Below are positions 21,319 through 22,097 of a DNA stretch of 22,097 bases, one piece after another. Position 1 is the stretch's first letter. Each line of letters opens with the position of its first letter. The stretch spans positions 1 to 22,097 of the forward strand of contig CAYNMW010000069.1 of NCBI GenBank assembly GCA_964398295.1, in the 5' to 3' direction. The position numbers were made by a program, and so were the translations under genes. This stretch comes from CALFUK01 sp964398295 (GTDB lineage Bacteria; Bacteroidota; Bacteroidia; Chitinophagales; Saprospiraceae). The notes under the pieces are model-generated. The model was not told the DNA's origin. It searched no databases and saw only the letters and a list, made by a program, of their open reading frames with translations.

Positions 21319-22097
21319 ATGAAAGCAGCCATTATTTCGGACATACATGAAAATTTCCACAATCTACTTCTTGCATTAGAAGAAATAAAGAAACAGAATG
21401 TGGAATACATTATTTGTTTAGGTGACTTGATGAATGCAGGTATTGCTAAAGTATTGGCAACACAAGACATTCCTGTATATATGATATGGGGAAATAATGA
21501 TGGTGAAAAAGTAGAGATAACCTTAGCGTCAAAAGTTGAAGGAAGCTCATTGACAGTAAGTTTAAATACCTATGATTTTTTGACTGTGGGAGGCAAGAAA
21601 ATTTTTGTAAGTCATTATGATAATTTAGCCGAGCCAATGGCAAAGTCTGGTGAATATGATGCTGTGTTTTTTGGCCACAACCACGAACAATCTGTAGGTA
21701 AAATAAATAACTGTTGGCTCGTCAATCCAGGTGAGATTGCGGCAAGCAAGACAAAGACGGCTAGCTTTGCTGTTTATGATACCAGCAATAATGAAGTAAA
21801 TATTATTGAACTAGCTGGTGCTGTACATTTAAAAACACCTATGATGGAAGAATACTTTAAACAACATGGGCAGAAAATGGGCTTGCGATCAACGAAGGCT
21901 CTTGGACTGGAAACAGAGAAATCTTCTCTAATCCCCAAAAGCAGTCCAGTGTATAGTACTTTAAAGTCCGCTGCAACTACGGCAAAAGTGGTTGTCTTCT
22001 CTGGGTTACCTGGAGTTGGAAAAAGTCTCTATATAAACCAATTTAAAGATATCGCGATACAAGAAGGGAAAAAAGTAACTGTCATTCAGTGGGATGT
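21319..22097 (+). CDS. Calcineurin-like phosphoesterase fused to a P-loop NTPase/kinase, 5' part
   Basis: Reading from ATG 21319, the frame stays open to the window edge (259 full codons). Residues 1-165 are a compact YfcE/MJ0936-type metallophosphoesterase with all metal-ligand motifs: SDIH (D8, H10), GDLMN (D36), GNND (N59), SHYD (H99) and FGHNH (H120, H122). After a linker (about 170-220), a second domain begins VVVFSGLPGVGKSLYINQF, a Walker A motif at 229-236, then a strand VTVIQWD. Kinase and phosphoesterase in one chain recalls bacterial Pnkp RNA-repair enzymes, but there the kinase comes first. The rest of the P-loop domain is missing, so kinase, GTPase or ATPase cannot be told apart. 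It starts a new transcription unit 207 bases after the YihY gene. Confidence 0.85.
   Translation, partial: MKAAIISDIHENFHNLLLALEEIKKQNVEYIICLGDLMNAGIAKVLATQDIPVYMIWGNNDGEKVEITLASKVEGSSLTVSLNTYDFLTVGGKKIFVSHYDNLAEPMAKSGEYDAVFFGHNHEQSVGKINNCWLVNPGEIAASKTKTASFAVYDTSNNEVNIIELAGAVHLKTPMMEEYFKQHGQKMGLRSTKALGLETEKSSLIPKSSPVYSTLKSAATTAKVVVFSGLPGVGKSLYINQFKDIAIQEGKKVTVIQWD

Noticed and set aside
1..22097. Insertion sequences, CRISPR arrays, tRNA genes or prophage remnants
   Set aside because: No transposase or integrase-like protein, no regularly spaced repeat array, no cloverleaf-like segment and no phage structural gene were seen in the coding frames or the gaps.

Overview
The window looks like a chromosomal segment of a Bacteroidota bacterium, most plausibly from the Saprospiria/Chitinophagia side of the phylum, although the class is only a guess. 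The supporting signs are low GC, a DUF3276 PUR-alpha-like protein, a ComEC without a recognisable metallo-beta-lactamase motif followed by a multi-HhH ComEA-like protein, a eukaryote-like class Ia ribonucleotide reductase, a substrate-binding protein fused to an OmpA domain, few obvious Shine-Dalgarno sites, and occasional TAnnTTTG-like promoter elements. I see no insertion sequences, tRNAs, rRNAs, CRISPR arrays or phage genes. The segment reads as an ordinary chromosomal backbone with some unusual envelope genes.

Layout. Bases 1-147 hold the end of a DUF1456 (YehS-type) gene. An AT-rich 476-base gap with one perfect DnaA-box 9-mer follows. Then come nrdB and nrdA (class Ia ribonucleotide reductase, +), closed by a strong palindromic terminator shared with the converging minus-strand pair. 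That pair (4146-7193) encodes an OmpA-like protein with two degenerate domains and a 761-residue membrane protein with coiled coil, lysine-rich linker and three helix-hairpin-helix repeats. Divergent from it lies a competence pair, comEC and a ComEA-like gene (7340-10296), then an ABC exporter (10354-12138) and a PUR-domain nucleic-acid-binding protein (12207-12704).

The most distinctive block is a compact six-gene minus-strand operon, transcribed from 18217 down to 12794. In order it encodes a cytoplasmic adaptor-like coiled-coil protein, a 60-residue two-helix membrane peptide, a membrane-anchored PspA/IM30-like coiled-coil protein, a membrane-anchored substrate-binding protein fused to a peptidoglycan-binding OmpA domain, an ABC permease of the SsuC/TauC/NrtB type with extra helices, and its ATPase. 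Overlaps and gaps of -8 to 27 bases imply co-expression. The composition suggests an ABC system fixed to the cell wall and coupled to an envelope-stress or membrane-remodelling scaffold. Its substrate cannot be read from the sequence.

The right side (18463-21111) is a stop/start-overlapping plus-strand trio: an arginine deiminase-family enzyme, a YbgC-like thioesterase and a YihY/BrkB-family membrane protein. The window ends inside a gene that fuses a calcineurin-like phosphoesterase to a P-loop NTPase or kinase.
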